A stretch of 64,000 nucleotides of DNA from contig NZ_LGHS01000072.1 of assembly GCF_001202025.1 (NCBI RefSeq), positions 102,782-166,781 of the forward strand, in the 5' to 3' direction. The stretch comes from Pseudorhodobacter aquimaris. Lineage in GTDB: Bacteria > Pseudomonadota > Alphaproteobacteria > Rhodobacterales > Rhodobacteraceae. The translations under genes and the position numbers were made by a program. The notes beneath the pieces are model-generated. The model had not been told where the DNA came from, did not search any database, and saw nothing but the letters and a program-made list of their open reading frames with translations. Positions 20,867 to 30,153 of this stretch are shown here, piece after piece. Every line of letters starts with the position of its first letter. Position 1 is the first letter of the stretch.

Positions 20867-21580
20867 ATGACGAAATCGCCGGATGCCTTTCGCACAATCA
20901 GCGAAGTGGCCGAAATATTGGAAACCCCCGCGCATGTCTTGCGTTTTTGGGAAAGCCGCTTTCCACAGATCAAGCCGGTCAAACGTGCCGGGGGACGGCG
21001 CTATTACCGCCCCGAGGATTTGGCGCTTTTGTCAGGCATTCGTCGGTTGCTCCATGACGAGGGGCTGACGATTCGCGGGGTTCAGAAGGTGCTTCGGGAA
21101 CAAGGTGTGCGCTATGTCTCCGGCATCGCTGAGGATGAGGAAGCCGATTTCCTTGCCGATGTTATCGATGCAACGCCGGTTAAATCCTCGGCGCCGATCC
21201 CCTTGTTTCCGCAACCGGCTGAAACAGCCCCGGAAACTATGCAGGACCCCGCGCCAGAGCCTACAGTGGTGAAAGAGGCATCAAGCGCCCCCGAGCTTCC
21301 CTTCCCCGAGCCGCTAAGACCGGCAGCCGCCGACAGCAAGGCCGCGGAGGCTACGCAAGCCTCACAAGAAATTGAGGTCACCGCAAAAGACACGCCACGC
21401 CCCCTGCCCCCACCCTTTCCAGAAACGGCAGAGATCCACACCCACTGGCTTGCCACAGATCTTCGCAGGGTGCGTAAAGATGCCTTTGTCGGGAAAACAG
21501 CAGAAGCGGCGGCAATTTTTCAACGGTTGAAGGCCTTACGCAATCGTGTTGGTGATCTCGGTCGCGTGCCACGACGCTAA
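20867..21580 (+). CDS. MerR-family regulator downstream of ihfA
   Basis: A 237-residue protein with a MerR winged helix at residues 8-75 ([25 protein letters not shown], then [23 protein letters not shown]). A roughly 90-residue Pro/Glu/Ala-rich linker follows. A conserved C-terminal helix ([32 protein letters not shown]) completes it. There are no metal-binding Cys as in classical MerR. It is co-directional with ihfA at 16 bp, a constant association in this group. Its target is not known to me. Confidence 0.85.
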   Translation: MTKSPDAFRTISEVAEILETPAHVLRFWESRFPQIKPVKRAGGRRYYRPEDLALLSGIRRLLHDEGLTIRGVQKVLREQGVRYVSGIAEDEEADFLADVIDATPVKSSAPIPLFPQPAETAPETMQDPAPEPTVVKEASSAPELPFPEPLRPAAADSKAAEATQASQEIEVTAKDTPRPLPPPFPETAEIHTHWLATDLRRVRKDAFVGKTAEAAAIFQRLKALRNRVGDLGRVPRR

Positions 21581-21644
21581 TTTCAACAAAATGGTGTTTT
21601 CGTGCTTGCCCCTGCCCTAAATATCACTATGAAAGCCACTGTAT

Positions 21645-21721
21645 CGGGCTATGGCGCAGCATGGTAGCGCGTCCGTCTGGGGGACGGAAGGTCGTGAGTT
21701 CGAATCTCGCTAGCCCGACCA
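21645..21721 (+). tRNA. tRNA-Pro (anticodon GGG)
   Basis: A complete 77-nt cloverleaf with encoded CCA. The acceptor arms CGGGCTA / TAGCCCG pair fully. The D-loop is GCGCAGCATGGTAGCGC. The anticodon stem TCCGT / ACGGA holds the loop CTGGGGG, giving anticodon GGG. The T-arm is GTGAG-TTCGAAT-CTCGC. It decodes CCC/CCU. A GC-rich hairpin follows at 21731. Confidence 0.97.
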
Positions 21722-21730
21722 TTCTCGAAT

Positions 21731-21768
21731 ACCGCCCGCCCTGTTCCAGACAGGCGCGGGCGGTTTCG
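21731..21768 (+). terminator. Terminator after tRNA-Pro
   Basis: GC-rich stem ACCGCCCG near 21731 pairing with CGGGCGGT ending at 21764, with an inner CCTGT/ACAGG stem, followed by TTTCG. It sits 10 bp after the tRNA 3' end. Confidence 0.65.
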
Positions 21769-21803
21769 TATCCGGCATAGGCAGGCGCGCAAAGGAGTTG
21801 ATG

Positions 21804-22883
21804 ATGACCGGAGTTCTACCCTCACAAAGCCTGCTCGGCCTGATCGATACGGGCGCAATCTCTGCCAGCCCCGCCCTGCAACAAGATCAAATTCAACCCG
21901 CCAGCCTCGATTTGCGTTTGGGCATGGTCGCTTACCGGGTGCGCGCCTCTTTTCTTGCAGGGCATGGCCGCACCGTGGCTGAACGGATCGCTGAATTCGA
22001 GATGCACCGCGTTGATTTATCGGGGGGGGCGGTGCTGGAAAAGGGCTGCGTCTATGTCATCCCCTTGATGGAACATCTGGCCCTGCCTGCGGATCTGACG
22101 GCGGTGGCCAACGCCAAATCCTCAACCGGGCGGCTGGATCTTTTGACGCGGACCATCACCGATGGCGGGGTCGAGTTTGACCGCATCGCACCCGGATATA
22201 AAGGCCCGCTTTATGCCGAGGTCTGCCCGCGCAGCTTTTCCGTTTTGGTTCGCCCCGGCATGCGCCTGAACCAGATCCGCTTTCGCGCGGGCCAAGCCGT
22301 TCTGGATGATAGCGCGCTTTCGGCCCTGCATCAGGCCTCTCCCCTGGTGTCGGGGCCTGCGATGATTTCCGAAGGGCTTGGCTTTTCGGTTGATTTGCAG
22401 GCGGGTACGGATGATCTGGTCGGCTTTCGCGCCAAGCCACATACCGGTGTGATCGATCTGGACCGGATTGGCCATTACCCCGCCCGCGATTTCTGGGAGG
22501 ATGTGCGCAGTCGCGATGGCCATATCATCCTTGATCCCGGCGCGTTCTATATCCTCGTCAGCCGCGAAGCCGTAACCATCCCGCCCGATTACGCCGCCGA
22601 GATGGCCCCCTATCTTGCCATGGTGGGGGAGTTTCGTGTGCATTACGCCGGCTTCTTTGATCCCGGTTTCGGCTGGGCAGAGGCGGGCGGTGCAGGATCA
22701 CGCGGCGTGCTGGAGGTACGCTGTCACGAGGCACCCTTTGTGCTGGAGCATGGGCAGGTCGTCGGGCGTCTGGTCTATGAGCGGATGGCGGCACGACCGC
22801 AAGCGCTCTATGGCAGCGGCATCGCCTCCAACTATCAGGGCCAGGGGCTTAAGCTCTCAAAACATTTTCAGATGCCCGCCTGA
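21804..22883 (+). CDS. dcd: dCTP deaminase, long alphaproteobacterial form
   Basis: Deaminates dCTP to dUTP for thymidylate synthesis. At about 359 residues it is nearly twice the size of E. coli Dcd and carries two dUTPase-fold halves. The first contains QIQPASLDLRLG, ANAKSSTGRLDLLTR and GPLYAEVCPRSFSVLVRPGMRLNQIRF. The second repeats the pattern weakly, from HTGVIDLDRIGHYPARDFWE to VRCHEAPFVLEHGQVVGRLVYERM. AAAGGAG precedes ATG-ATG; the second ATG at 21804 has the better spacing (6 nt). It stands alone between tRNA-Pro and the convergent scpB. Confidence 0.88.
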   Translation: MTGVLPSQSLLGLIDTGAISASPALQQDQIQPASLDLRLGMVAYRVRASFLAGHGRTVAERIAEFEMHRVDLSGGAVLEKGCVYVIPLMEHLALPADLTAVANAKSSTGRLDLLTRTITDGGVEFDRIAPGYKGPLYAEVCPRSFSVLVRPGMRLNQIRFRAGQAVLDDSALSALHQASPLVSGPAMISEGLGFSVDLQAGTDDLVGFRAKPHTGVIDLDRIGHYPARDFWEDVRSRDGHIILDPGAFYILVSREAVTIPPDYAAEMAPYLAMVGEFRVHYAGFFDPGFGWAEAGGAGSRGVLEVRCHEAPFVLEHGQVVGRLVYERMAARPQALYGSGIASNYQGQGLKLSKHFQMPA

Positions 22884-22926
22884 TCGCCCCCAACAGTCCA
22901 AGCGCAGGGTGATCTCCTGCATTGGC

Positions 22927-23559
22927 TCAATCCTCGAATAACTCGCTTTGCCCCTCGGGGGTGTCCTCATCTTCATCCTGCACCGGGGATGTGACGAAAC
23001 CGGGGCGATTGTCGAGCAATCCGGCGGCGCGCAGCTCCTTGAGCCCCGGCAGGTCACGCGCGGATTCAAGCCCGAAGTGATCGAGGAACTGTTCTGTTAC
23101 CACGAATGTCACCGGGCGGCCCGGCGTCATCCGTCTGCGGCCAAAACGCACCCACTCCAGTTCGATCAACTGATCAACCGTACCGCGAGACACGGCCACG
23201 CCGCGGATTTCCTCAATCTCGGCGCGGGTGGCGGGTTGGTGATAGGCGATAATCGCAAGGGTTTCGATCGCGGCACGCGAGAGTTTACGCGTCTCTACCC
23301 GTTCTTGATACATCAGATGGCCCAGATCGGGGGCGGTGCGAAACGCATAGGCATCACCGACCTTTACCAGATGGACACCGCGCCCCTCATAGCGACGGCG
23401 CAGGCTTGCCAAGGCCTCTGCCCCGTCAGTGCCATGCGGCAGCCGCGCAGAGATCTCGGCCAGCGATAAGGGTTCGGCGCTGGCAAACAGGATCGCCTCG
23501 ACCATGCGCTCTTGCTCGGCCAGTGGCGGGGTTGCGAAAAGGCTGTCGTTCTCGGTCAT
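22927..23559 (-). CDS. scpB: Segregation and condensation protein B
   Basis: The 210-residue ScpB dimerises and bridges the SMC-ScpA ring during chromosome condensation. It has two winged-helix repeats: MVEAILFASAEPLSLAEISARLP at residues 19-41, and LSRAAIETLAIIAYHQPATRAEIEEIRG at about 105, followed by VSRGTVDQLIELEWVR. The tail is acidic (DEDEDTPEGQSELFED). Its ATG overlaps the scpA stop (ATGA), so the pair is coupled. Confidence 0.95.
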   Translation of the reverse strand: MTENDSLFATPPLAEQERMVEAILFASAEPLSLAEISARLPHGTDGAEALASLRRRYEGRGVHLVKVGDAYAFRTAPDLGHLMYQERVETRKLSRAAIETLAIIAYHQPATRAEIEEIRGVAVSRGTVDQLIELEWVRFGRRRMTPGRPVTFVVTEQFLDHFGLESARDLPGLKELRAAGLLDNRPGFVTSPVQDEDEDTPEGQSELFED

Positions 23560-24347
23560 GGTTGCCCCCCATCACGTTTGCGGACCTGGATCGGTGCGAA
23601 GGTCTCTCCCTGCCGGATTTCAAGCTGCCCGCCTTTTGCCAGTTCCAGAATGGCGGCAAAATGCGCAGCGGTGGCCGAACGGCGGCGCGTGGCGCTCGTC
23701 TCCCATCCGGTCGGCAGCCAGCTGGTCAAATCTGTCCATTCGCCCGCATAGCCCAGCAGGCCGCGCAGCCGGTCCAATGCCTCCTCCATCGTGAACACAT
23801 TGTTACGGTCCATGACAAAGGGGCGGAAATCATCGCGGGTCCGAATACGGGAATAGGCCTGCATAAGGTCCATCAGACTGGCGGAATAGTTGATCTGTTT
23901 GCGGCGCGTCACATCTTCGGGCAAGCCGCGCACAAAGAAATCCCGCCCCTTTTGATCGCGGGCCATAAGCTGGGCAGCCGCCTCGCGCATCGCTTGCAGA
24001 CGTTCCAGCTGAAAGGCCAGATGGGCGGCGAGATCTTCGGCGCTGGGGCCTTCATCACTGGGATCAGGGGGCAGCAAAAGACGGGATTTGAGATAGGCAA
24101 GCCAAGCCGCCATAACCAGATAATCCGCGGCAAGTTCGATCCGCAAGGCACTGGCTTTGTTGAAGAACATCAGGTACTGCTCGGCCAGTTGCAACACCGA
24201 AACCCGGCGCAGATCGACCTTTTGCGTGCGTGACAGGCTGAGCAGTAGGTCAAGCGGGCCTTCAAAACCGTCGACATCGACGATCAAGGCCTCTGCGGCC
24301 AAGCGGTTGGCAACGCTTTGCTGTTCCTCTGTCGCGTCCTGCGTCAT
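23556..24347 (-). CDS. scpA: Segregation and condensation protein A
   Basis: Kleisin subunit of the SMC complex, 263 residues. The N-terminal SMC-neck binding region reads LIVDVDGFEGPLDLLLSLSRTQKVDL (from about residue 22), followed by the AADYLVMAAWLAYLKSRLLLP helix. The C-terminal winged helix that contacts the SMC head holds ATAAHFAAILELAKGGQLEIRQGE. It lies 3 bp downstream of nagZ and overlaps scpB, within the run SPOR-nagZ-scpA-scpB. Confidence 0.95.
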   Translation of the reverse strand: MTQDATEEQQSVANRLAAEALIVDVDGFEGPLDLLLSLSRTQKVDLRRVSVLQLAEQYLMFFNKASALRIELAADYLVMAAWLAYLKSRLLLPPDPSDEGPSAEDLAAHLAFQLERLQAMREAAAQLMARDQKGRDFFVRGLPEDVTRRKQINYSASLMDLMQAYSRIRTRDDFRPFVMDRNNVFTMEEALDRLRGLLGYAGEWTDLTSWLPTGWETSATRRRSATAAHFAAILELAKGGQLEIRQGETFAPIQVRKRDGGQP

Positions 24348-24350
24348 GCG

Positions 24351-25373
24351 CTATCCGTTCACAAGACCGGAAAGATCGGCACGCAAGGCCGCGATATCGA
24401 CTGTTTGCGGCTCAATCCGCAGCGCAAGCGCCGCGTCACAACGGGCGCGCGCGGCGGGTGTCAATACCCCTGCAGCCTCGACCACCTGCGCCATCTCGGC
24501 CATATCGCCGTTGCAATGCAGTGCGATATCGACACCCGCGGCAATGGCCGCCGCCGCCCGATCCCCGAGGCTGCCCGCCAGTGCATTCATCGACAGGTCA
24601 TCCGAAACCAGCAGCCCCTCAAAACCGATCTCACGCCGCATCAATTCCAACATCACGGGAGAGGTCGTCGCCGGATTTTCACCATCAATCGCGTCATAGA
24701 TGATATGCGCCGTCATCGCGATCGGCAGGTCACGCAATGCGCGGAAGGGGACGAAATCATGGCTCTCCAGCACCTCTCGCGGGGCAGAGACGCGGGGCAA
24801 GGCCTTATGGCTGTCAAGATTGGCACGCCCATGGCCTGGCATATGTTTGATCACCGGCAAAACACCGCCCGCCAAATGCCCATCCGCCGCAGCACGCCCC
24901 AAAGCGGCCACCAGCGCGGGATCTTCGGCAAAGCAACGGTTGCGCAAAAATGCGTGCGTCTCGGCCGAGGCAACATCAAGACAAGGCGCGCAATTCACAT
25001 CAATCCCCACGCCGCGCAATTCAGCGGCGATCAAGCGATAGCGCAGCGCCATTGCGCGGCAGGCAGTGGCCTCCTCCTGCCCCGGTTCTGCTGCGGCCAT
25101 CGCCATTTGCACCATGTCCAGTGGGGCCAGCCATTCCGACCAATGCGGCGCGCGTAACCGCTGCACCCGCCCACCTTCCTGATCGACAAACACCGGCGCA
25201 TCCCGGCCCACGGCCTCCCGCAACTCAGCCGTCAGACGGCGCAACTGCGCCGGATCCAAGACATTACGAGCAAAAAGGATAAACCCCCAAGGGTCTGCCT
25301 TGCGAAAAAACGCCGCTTCCTCGGGCAAAAGAGTGGTGCCCGCACAGCCGAGGACGGTCGCGCCCGTTGTCAT
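24351..25373 (-). CDS. nagZ: Beta-N-acetylhexosaminidase (NagZ)
   Basis: Cytoplasmic glycoside hydrolase family 3 enzyme that trims GlcNAc from anhydromuropeptides during cell-wall recycling. 340 residues from the ATG at 25373, which overlaps the stop of the SPOR gene (ATGA). The catalytic Asp/His loop is in KHMPGHGRANLDSHKALPRV (about residue 160), the nucleophile Asp is in LLVSDDLSMNALAG (about 235), and DQEGGRVQRL is near residue 65. Seven upstream in-frame codons are dropped because of the overlap. The association with SPOR, scpA and scpB is common in Rhodobacterales. Confidence 0.93.
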   Translation of the reverse strand: MTTGATVLGCAGTTLLPEEAAFFRKADPWGFILFARNVLDPAQLRRLTAELREAVGRDAPVFVDQEGGRVQRLRAPHWSEWLAPLDMVQMAMAAAEPGQEEATACRAMALRYRLIAAELRGVGIDVNCAPCLDVASAETHAFLRNRCFAEDPALVAALGRAAADGHLAGGVLPVIKHMPGHGRANLDSHKALPRVSAPREVLESHDFVPFRALRDLPIAMTAHIIYDAIDGENPATTSPVMLELMRREIGFEGLLVSDDLSMNALAGSLGDRAAAAIAAGVDIALHCNGDMAEMAQVVEAAGVLTPAARARCDAALALRIEPQTVDIAALRADLSGLVNG

Positions 25374-26245
25374 CGCACAGCTACAGGGATGCAAGCAGCG
25401 CGTTCGGCCACCAAGGCAGAACAGAAACGACGCGAATCTGCCTCATTGTCAAAACCTGCGGCCCGCAGGCGGTAGAATGTGCGCCCGCCACTTTTCGCCG
25501 CTTGTACGATACGGGTTTTCCCCGCCAGCAAATCAGCGAACCTTCCAGCGAGACGATCCCATTCCTTGCGCGCAATCTCGACACTGTCAAAGGCGCCAAG
25601 CTGTACCAAGCGTGTCCCCGATGCCAGATCTTCTCCGGAAACTTCTGTTACAACGGGGGCACTTGCCAAGGTTACAACATTTGACGGCCGCGCACGCGGG
25701 CGTGGCGACTGGGCCAATGCCCCTTTTGGCAACTGGAATGCCGGTTCCGGCGCGACCTCTGTAGGGGTGGCTGTATCGGCAGACAAGGCCACCGATCCCG
25801 CAGCAAGCCTGTCAGCCAAAGCGTTGATATCCGTATCGGCGTCTAAGGTTATGCCCTCATCCGCAGGCTGCTCTGCGCCGGTTGCCGCAGCCAATGTGGT
25901 GTCATCCTCGGTCAGGCCAACCGGCTCGGGGGCAAGGATCAGACGGTCCGCCGGGGCAGAAATACCACCATCCTCGGCCACAGCATTCACCGAAAGCCCC
26001 TGATTGCTGGCTATAACGCCGCCCGGATCCTCAGGTGCCACCCGCATCGGGCCTTCCATTGCACGCACCACCGGAATACCGGTCATATCGCGCACCGCAA
26101 GGCGGTAACCCCAATATCCAAGCCCTATAACCAAAGCGATAGAGGTTGCCGCCCCCGCAATGCCAATCAGCCGCGCCGTTCGCGCGCCCATGCCATTCGG
26201 GGTGCCAAATTCACCATCGAACCCGTCGAATTCTACGTCTGCCAT
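25370..26245 (-). CDS. SPOR-domain inner-membrane protein
   Basis: A 291-residue protein with one helix (about residues 26-50, LIGIAGAATSIALVIGLGYWGYR) after a short acidic cytoplasmic tail. A long low-complexity Ala/Pro/Asp periplasmic linker follows. The C-terminal SPOR domain (residues 210-290) begins GTRLVQLGAFDSVEIARKEWDRL and ends YRLRAAGFDNEADSRRFCSALV. SPOR domains bind denuded peptidoglycan at division septa, so the protein probably acts in cell division or wall turnover. It is coupled to nagZ. The gene upstream is argS, 72 bp away. Confidence 0.87.
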   Translation of the reverse strand: MADVEFDGFDGEFGTPNGMGARTARLIGIAGAATSIALVIGLGYWGYRLAVRDMTGIPVVRAMEGPMRVAPEDPGGVIASNQGLSVNAVAEDGGISAPADRLILAPEPVGLTEDDTTLAAATGAEQPADEGITLDADTDINALADRLAAGSVALSADTATPTEVAPEPAFQLPKGALAQSPRPRARPSNVVTLASAPVVTEVSGEDLASGTRLVQLGAFDSVEIARKEWDRLAGRFADLLAGKTRIVQAAKSGGRTFYRLRAAGFDNEADSRRFCSALVAERAACIPVAVR

Positions 26246-26317
26246 GCTCTTGCCTCACTGCGGGGGCGTCAGTTGCCCCGCTGTCTTGCCTGTTTCACAC
26301 CGGCAGGGACGCTTTTG

Positions 26318-28060
26318 TCAGCGCATTTCCTCAACCGGAGTGACGCCCAAAATAGCGAGACCCGCAGAAATCACAACGCCCGTGGCCCGTGCGAGTGCAA
26401 TTTTAGACTGAGTTGTTGCAGGATCGTCCTGAATGAAGCGCAAATCCGGCTCATCCTTGGCGCGATTCCACAATCCATGCAGATCCGCAGCAAGATCATA
26501 GAGATAGAAGGCAACGCGGTGCGGCTCATTTCCACGGGCGGCAATTTCCACCAGACGCGGCCATTCCGCGATCTTCTTGGCCATGGCAATTTCGGCCGGA
26601 TGGGACAGCCCGCCCAGATCCAGACCCGCCAGTGTCGCATCCGACACATCGATCCCCGTCGCCTGTGCCTTGCGCATCACCGAGTTGATCCGTGCATTGG
26701 CATATTGCACGTAGAACACCGGATTGTCCTTGGATTGCTCCATCACCTTGGCGAAATCGAAATCAAGCGGGGCGTCGTTCTTGCGGGTCAGCATCACAAA
26801 CCGGGTCACATCGGGGCCGACCTGTTCCACCACATCGCGCAGGGTAACAAAGGTGCCCGCACGTTTGGACATCTTGAAGGGCTCGCCGTCTTTCCAGAGT
26901 TTCACCAGCTGAACCAGCTTGATATCCAGCGGCACACGCCCGCCCGAGAGCGCCGAGACCGCCGCCTTCATCCGCTTGACATAACCACCGTGATCGGCAC
27001 CGAAAATATCGATCAGCTGGTCAAAGCCGCGCTGTACCTTGTTGTAATGATAAGCAATATCGGGCGCGAAATAGGTCCATGCCCCATCCGATTTCATCAC
27101 CGGACGGTCCACATCATCGCCATGCGCGGTAGAGCGGAACAAGGTCTGCTCACGTGCTTCCCAATCTTCGGGCAGCTTGCCCTTTGGCGGCTCCAGCGTA
27201 CCTTCATAAATCAGGCCCATCTCGCGCAGGGTGTTGATCGCAGCCTCGATCTGGCCGGTGCCATACAGAGCTTTTTCTGATGAATAGACATCCATCTCAA
27301 CGCCCAACAGCGCCAGATCATCGCGGATCATCTGCATCATCATCTCGGTCGCGAACAACCGCACATCTTGCAGCCAGACCTCTTCGGGTTGGCCCAAAAG
27401 GCTGTCGCCCCATTTGGCCTTCATCGCCTCACCCACCGGAATCAGGTAGTCACCGGGGTAAAGACCTTCGCGGATTTCGGGCTCTTGCCCCAAGGCTTCG
27501 CGGTAGCGCTCAAAGGCCGAGCGGGCCAGCACATCAACCTGCGCGCCGCCATCGTTGATGTAATATTCACGGGTCACATCATAGCCCGCAAAGGCCAAAA
27601 GCCGTGCCAGCGCATCGCCAAAGACAGCGCCGCGCACATGGCCCACATGCATCGGGCCGGTCGGATTGGCCGAGACAAATTCCACATTGACCTTGATCCC
27701 CGCCCCGATCGCGGCACGGCCAAAGGCATCACCGGATTTCAGTGCCGAGGTCAGCAGCCCCGCCCAGACCGAAGGCACCAGTGTCAGGTTCAAGAACCCC
27801 GGCCCCGCGACTTGCACATCGGCAATCCGCCCGTCAGCCGCCAGCCGTGCAGCAAGTTTTTCGGCAATCGCGCGCGGCGGCAGCTTGGCAGGTTTTGCCA
27901 GAACCATCGCGGCATTGGTGGCCATATCGCCGTGGGTTGCATCGCGCGGTGGCTCGACGGCAACGGCGCCCAGCTCCAGCCCGGCAGGCAGATCGCCCAC
28001 CGCCATCATTGCCTCAATCTCGCTAATGACCAGCGTGCGAATATCAGAAAAAAGGTTCAT
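26318..28060 (-). CDS. argS: Arginyl-tRNA synthetase
   Basis: Charges tRNA-Arg. 580 residues from [18 protein letters not shown] at 28060; the frame is open further upstream, but no family similarity is seen there. The HIGH motif is [12 protein letters not shown] (about residue 135) within [12 protein letters not shown]. The KMSK motif is [11 protein letters not shown] (about 400). The anticodon-binding all-helical domain ends [24 protein letters not shown]. Complete and of normal class I length. Confidence 0.97.
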   Translation of the reverse strand: MNLFSDIRTLVISEIEAMMAVGDLPAGLELGAVAVEPPRDATHGDMATNAAMVLAKPAKLPPRAIAEKLAARLAADGRIADVQVAGPGFLNLTLVPSVWAGLLTSALKSGDAFGRAAIGAGIKVNVEFVSANPTGPMHVGHVRGAVFGDALARLLAFAGYDVTREYYINDGGAQVDVLARSAFERYREALGQEPEIREGLYPGDYLIPVGEAMKAKWGDSLLGQPEEVWLQDVRLFATEMMMQMIRDDLALLGVEMDVYSSEKALYGTGQIEAAINTLREMGLIYEGTLEPPKGKLPEDWEAREQTLFRSTAHGDDVDRPVMKSDGAWTYFAPDIAYHYNKVQRGFDQLIDIFGADHGGYVKRMKAAVSALSGGRVPLDIKLVQLVKLWKDGEPFKMSKRAGTFVTLRDVVEQVGPDVTRFVMLTRKNDAPLDFDFAKVMEQSKDNPVFYVQYANARINSVMRKAQATGIDVSDATLAGLDLGGLSHPAEIAMAKKIAEWPRLVEIAARGNEPHRVAFYLYDLAADLHGLWNRAKDEPDLRFIQDDPATTQSKIALARATGVVISAGLAILGVTPVEEMR

Positions 28061-28172
28061 CGGTTCCGTCCTTTGGATCCCTGATGGGATGCCAGAGGGG
28101 AAGCCCTTGGTCAATGCCCTGCCGCACCTCATGGCAGGGCAGAGCATGTTTTTCATCCAGCAAAAGTGCGGA

Positions 28173-28598
28173 TCAGCCTTTGTCCTGGAGATCCAGCGGT
28201 GGCGCGGCCACATCTTGAGGCGGCGCGCCAACCGGCCTCGCACGGCGGAAATAATAGGCCTCACGGGCGCCGAAATAGAAACCGACCACGGCCCCCAAAA
28301 GCCACCAAAGCGGGTCTGGCACAAGGTTGAGCCCCACCATCCGCTTACCAAAACTCTCCGGCTCGACCATGGCATAGACAAACAGCCCCAAGGTGCCAAA
28401 GGCCAAAAACGGGCGCGGCAAGCGGTTCAACCCGTTGACCATCCGGTCAAACCAGCCAAAGCCGGGATCGGCATAGACCTCCTGCGACCCACCCGACTGC
28501 CTGCCCGAGGAGCTAAGCATCTCTGACACACCCCTTGCGGCCTGTCCCAGAATCGACGCAGCAGCCGCCCCGCTAAAAAGACTAGGCATCAGCGCCAT
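28173..28598 (-). CDS. Holin-family protein (GTA_holin_3TM type)
   Basis: A roughly 140-residue protein resembling the three-helix holin family of gene transfer agents and phages. The order is an Ala/Gly-rich start ([19 protein letters not shown]), the segment [23 protein letters not shown], helices [16 protein letters not shown] and [16 protein letters not shown], and the basic turn [11 protein letters not shown]. Two in-frame ATGs, three codons apart at 28598 and 28589, recall dual-start holins. The second overlaps the stop of a 24-codon leader ORF (TGATG). No endolysin, terminase or capsid gene is nearby; argS and ccmE flank it. Annotated function would be membrane permeabilisation for particle release, but a host role cannot be excluded. 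Confidence 0.72.
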   Translation of the reverse strand: MALMPSLFSGAAAASILGQAARGVSEMLSSSGRQSGGSQEVYADPGFGWFDRMVNGLNRLPRPFLAFGTLGLFVYAMVEPESFGKRMVGLNLVPDPLWWLLGAVVGFYFGAREAYYFRRARPVGAPPQDVAAPPLDLQDKG

Positions 28599-28663
28599 AC
28601 TGCCACCCCGCCGACGCAATCAACGGGCATACCCGAACGGTATATTTTGAGAAATTTCTGCAT
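28589..28663 (-). CDS. Possible 24-codon leader ORF coupled to the holin gene
   Basis: A clear GGAGG nine bases before the ATG at 28663 opens a 24-codon frame (starting MQKFLKIYRSG) whose TGA overlaps an ATG of the holin frame as TGATG. Translational coupling would let the leader control holin output. The product itself resembles nothing known to me. Confidence 0.35.
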   Translation of the reverse strand: MQKFLKIYRSGMPVDCVGGVAVWR

Positions 28664-28739
28664 AATCTTGCCTCCGTGCCGGAGTATATTCCCCGGCATG
28701 AGGCTCAGATTGTGTTAGCAACGCTTAACAGCGCGGAAA

Positions 28740-29183
28740 TTAACCGCTCGGTGCCTGATAAACGCCCTGATCTTTCAACGCGTCTATAACCTCTTTGGGC
28801 ATATAGGTTTCATCATGTTTGGCCAGAATTTCGCTGGCAACAAACACGCCCTCTACCAATTTCCCGGTCCCGATCATCCCCTGATTCTCGGCGAAAAGAT
28901 CCGGCAAGATACCAGTGAAGGCAACGGGCACCGTCGCAGCCCCATCCGTCACGCGAAAGGTGATGGTCTCGCCCTGTCCGCGGGTAAGTGAATTTTCTTC
29001 AACCAATCCCCCCAGACGAAAGGTTTCCGTGGCCGCCGGCGGGTCAGACACCACCTGTGCAGGGGCGCGAAAGAAATTGATTCCATCCCGCATCGCATAG
29101 CCAATAAGGCCCGTAGAAAGACCCAGCGCTATAAAAGCCAACAGAATAACTTGAATCCGGCGTTTCTTTTTCAGGCTCTTCAT
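28740..29183 (-). CDS. ccmE: Cytochrome c maturation haem chaperone CcmE
   Basis: Periplasm-facing haem chaperone of system I cytochrome c biogenesis. 147 residues: basic tail MKSLKKKRRIQ, anchor helix VILLAFIALGLSTGLIGYAM (about 11-30), then an OB-fold containing FRLGGLVEENSLTR, FTGILPDLFAENQGMIGTGKL and the haem-linking His in ILAKHDETYMPKEV (about residue 122). The distal Tyr is present. Other ccm genes are not nearby, although a murI gene lies upstream on the same strand. Confidence 0.95.
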   Translation of the reverse strand: MKSLKKKRRIQVILLAFIALGLSTGLIGYAMRDGINFFRAPAQVVSDPPAATETFRLGGLVEENSLTRGQGETITFRVTDGAATVPVAFTGILPDLFAENQGMIGTGKLVEGVFVASEILAKHDETYMPKEVIDALKDQGVYQAPSG

Positions 29184-29265
29184 ATCGTACCACCACTGTG
29201 TATGCGTTCACCCCTAAGCTTACCACATTAGGCGCATCGGGACATGGGGCGTATGGTAGCAGGCT

Positions 29266-30078
29266 TCAGGCCGCTTCAAAACTAATTTTACGACGCAAGA
29301 ATTGTGTGGCCTTATTCCCGACCCGCGCCGGATCGCCAGTGGTCAGGAAACGGGAAACCTTTCCGGCCCCGCGCATGCCCGGATGTCGTTCCAGATAATC
29401 CGACAGGGCGGCGGCAACCAGATCGGGCTGCGAGAACACTTTCACGCTTGGTCCCAAAACTTCGGCAAAGGTCTTTTCCACCAAGGGGAAATGCGTACAA
29501 CCAAGAACCGCCGCATCAGGTTGGGGCATCCGTCGCATAAGGGCCTCAACATGTGACCGCACCAGCGCTTCCGCCAGCATTTCATCGCCTTGCTCCAGCG
29601 CGTCAACAAGGCCACCGCAGGGCTGTGCCTCGACATCAACACCGATGGCACGGTAGGCAAGCTCGCGCTGAAAAGCGCGGCTGGCCACGGTGGCAGGGGT
29701 TGCGAAAAGCGCGATGTGTTTTACATCCACCTCGCGCGGGGGGGAATTGTCGCCCCATTGGCGTTCGGTCACAGCCTCAATCATCGGCACGAAAACACCC
29801 AAAACCCGTTTGTCAGCGGGCAACCATGTTTCCTGCATCCGTTTGAGCGCCGCCGCCGAGGCCGTATTGCAGGCCAAAACCACCAGATCACAGCCCTCTT
29901 CCCACAGCCGTTCCGTCGCGGCACAGGTCAGATTGAAAATATCCTCAGACGTCCGTGTGCCATAGGGCGCATTCGCGTTATCGCCCAAATATATAAACGC
30001 CTGATCCGGCATGCGTTTCACCAGCGCATCCAGCACCGTCAACCCGCCCAGCCCGCTGTCGAAAACCCCAACCGCCAT
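29266..30078 (-). CDS. murI: Glutamate racemase
   Basis: Converts L- to D-glutamate for peptidoglycan. The 270-residue protein begins [19 protein letters not shown]. Both catalytic Cys are present: [13 protein letters not shown] (about residue 70) and [12 protein letters not shown] (about 190). [14 protein letters not shown] near residue 32 completes the substrate pocket. Complete, single gene, 80 bp upstream of ccmE on the same strand. Confidence 0.95.
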   Translation of the reverse strand: MAVGVFDSGLGGLTVLDALVKRMPDQAFIYLGDNANAPYGTRTSEDIFNLTCAATERLWEEGCDLVVLACNTASAAALKRMQETWLPADKRVLGVFVPMIEAVTERQWGDNSPPREVDVKHIALFATPATVASRAFQRELAYRAIGVDVEAQPCGGLVDALEQGDEMLAEALVRSHVEALMRRMPQPDAAVLGCTHFPLVEKTFAEVLGPSVKVFSQPDLVAAALSDYLERHPGMRGAGKVSRFLTTGDPARVGNKATQFLRRKISFEAA

Positions 30079-30153
30079 ATAATCGCCCTCGTGTCTGGAG
30101 TTGATCCAATCCGGCGACCATACGCCTGCGCGTGGCGTTGTGAAAGAGCCGGA

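Noticed and set aside
28173..30078. Prophage or gene transfer agent cluster around the holin gene
   Set aside because: Flanking genes are argS, ccmE and murI. No terminase, portal, capsid, tail or endolysin gene is present.
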